Of a DNA stretch of 64,000 nt, positions 63,298 through 64,000 are shown piece by piece. The stretch lies in contig JADJXW010000001.1 of NCBI GenBank assembly GCA_016720075.1, positions 620,001 through 684,000 on the forward strand, read 5' to 3'. Made by a program: the position numbers and the translations under genes. This DNA comes from Pseudomonadota bacterium. Lineage in GTDB: Bacteria > Pseudomonadota > Gammaproteobacteria > Steroidobacterales > Steroidobacteraceae. Numbering within the stretch: the first letter of the stretch is position 1; the number at the start of each line of letters is the position of its first letter. A model generated the notes under the pieces. It worked only from the letters and a program-made list of their open reading frames with translations, was not told the DNA's origin and did not search any database.

Positions 63298-64000
63298 TGC
63301 CACCCTCCGGCGTCGTCCACGTGATGACCCCGTAGGGATCCTTGATGTCGCAGGCCTTGCAGTGCACGCAGTTGGCGGCATTGACCTGCAGGCGGCGACC
63401 GCCTGCGCCATCGTCCACCATTTCATAGACGCCAGCGGGGCAGAAGCGCGTGCAGGGATTGCCGTACTCGGCCGTGCAGCGCGTGCCGCACAGGTCGGCC
63501 TCGGCGACGCGCAGGTGCACGGGCTGCTTCTCGTCGTGGCTTGTCTGCGCGAAGAACACCGAGGCGAGCCGGTCGCGCGGCGGCAGGTCTCGCCCCTGCC
63601 ATTGCCGGTCAGGAGAATCGAACTCGTCGAGCCGCTTCAGCGGCGCATTGTCGTGATTGGCCAGCGTCCACGGCAGCACGCCGCCGGTGGCGGTTTCCAG
63701 CGCGGCGTTGGCCAGACCGAGCCAAAGGCCGCGACGGAAGCCGGGCTTGATGTTGCGCACGCGCCTGAGTTCCGTGCCGCCTTCGGATTCACGCCAGCGC
63801 GCGTCGAAGCCGGCCGTGCTGCCGGTGGCCACCAGATGCTCAGCCGCCAGGCTGCCGCACCGGATAGCCTGGTGCACGCCCTTGATCTTCGCGAAATTCA
63901 GCGTGCCTGCGGCATCGCCGATCAGCACCGCGCCGGGCATGTCGAGGCGCGGCATGGACTGCCAGCCACCCGCGGCGATGGTGCGCGCGCCGGCAGCCTG
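63272..64000 (-). CDS. Electron transfer flavoprotein-ubiquinone oxidoreductase, C-terminal part
   Basis: The gene enters from beyond base 64000; 242 C-terminal residues are present. The fragment shows AGGWQSMPRLDMPGAVLIGDAAG of the FAD domain and a 4Fe-4S cluster with ligands in LCGTRC, NPCTRFCP and NCVHCKACDI. It passes electrons from acyl-CoA dehydrogenases (via ETF) to ubiquinone at the inner membrane. Its end overlaps mgtE by 26 bases. Confidence 0.93.
   Translation of the reverse strand, partial: QAAGARTIAAGGWQSMPRLDMPGAVLIGDAAGTLNFAKIKGVHQAIRCGSLAAEHLVATGSTAGFDARWRESEGGTELRRVRNIKPGFRRGLWLGLANAALETATGGVLPWTLANHDNAPLKRLDEFDSPDRQWQGRDLPPRDRLASVFFAQTSHDEKQPVHLRVAEADLCGTRCTAEYGNPCTRFCPAGVYEMVDDGAGGRRLQVNAANCVHCKACDIKDPYGVITWTTPEGGSGPNYANL

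Noticed and set aside
63615..63640. tRNA-like string ATCGAACTCGTCG
   Set aside because: It lies inside the etf-QO coding region and no cloverleaf or acceptor stem could be drawn around it.

Overview
The window looks like a chromosomal segment of a GC-rich, Gram-negative gammaproteobacterium, possibly of the Steroidobacterales/Nevskiales/Xanthomonadales area. This is inferred from LPS core genes (kdkA, waaA), tolC, a zf-CHCC protein, a tkt-gap-pgk-pyk operon and mpl. No rRNA, tRNA, CRISPR array, prophage or insertion sequence was seen. No gap between genes exceeds 300 bases.

Region 1 (1-17724) is an accessory catabolic supercluster. It opens with a two-subunit hydroquinone 1,2-dioxygenase (hapC partial, hapD) and a 4-hydroxymuconic-semialdehyde-type dehydrogenase. 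A beta-lactamase-fold hydrolase follows. A convergent operon on the minus strand (10346 to 4068) encodes a carotenoid-desaturase-like FAD enzyme (frameshifted), a 68-residue protein, a GMC oxidoreductase, an MBL hydrolase, an SDR and a CYP199-like P450. A plus-strand run (10396 to 17724) encodes another MBL hydrolase, a beta-hydroxyacid dehydrogenase, a PcaC-like protein, a SnoaL-like protein, a second GMC enzyme, an SDR and two MFS transporters. Together these suggest uptake, side-chain oxidation and ring cleavage of an unidentified aromatic or alicyclic compound through a hydroquinone-type intermediate.

Region 2 (17734-25468) holds an M48 protease/LemA pair, a sulfotransferase, divergent TetR and LysR regulators, and alanine dehydrogenase. 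The ald gene is preceded by a leader that can form either an intrinsic terminator or an alternative pairing. A SnoaL-like protein and an SDR follow.

Region 3 (25482-35315) is mostly housekeeping: glnE, a zf-CHCC protein, kdkA-waaA converging on tolC, a Pcm-like methyltransferase and a GGDEF/EAL protein.

Region 4 (35381-44920) has a copper-type uptake operon (DUF2946, PCu(A)C chaperone, TonB receptor, PepSY protein), a frameshifted phnA, an RHH regulator next to a perfect palindrome, a SulP transporter, and a frameshifted CHASE4-PAS-GGDEF-EAL gene preceded by a perfect CRP-type site.

Region 5 (44976-64000) is a central-energy block. It holds a K+-independent H+-pyrophosphatase and a PPi-dependent phosphofructokinase, adenylate kinase with a histone-H1-like tail, rnd, a membrane protein, mpl, a LON-domain protein and cpdA. 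Then come tkt-gap-pgk-pyk, a periplasmic peroxiredoxin, a patatin, mgtE and the 3' part of an ETF-ubiquinone oxidoreductase gene.

Three otherwise good genes (8762-10346, 39827-40164, 42237-44920) each carry an apparent single-base indel. These could be sequencing errors or real lesions.
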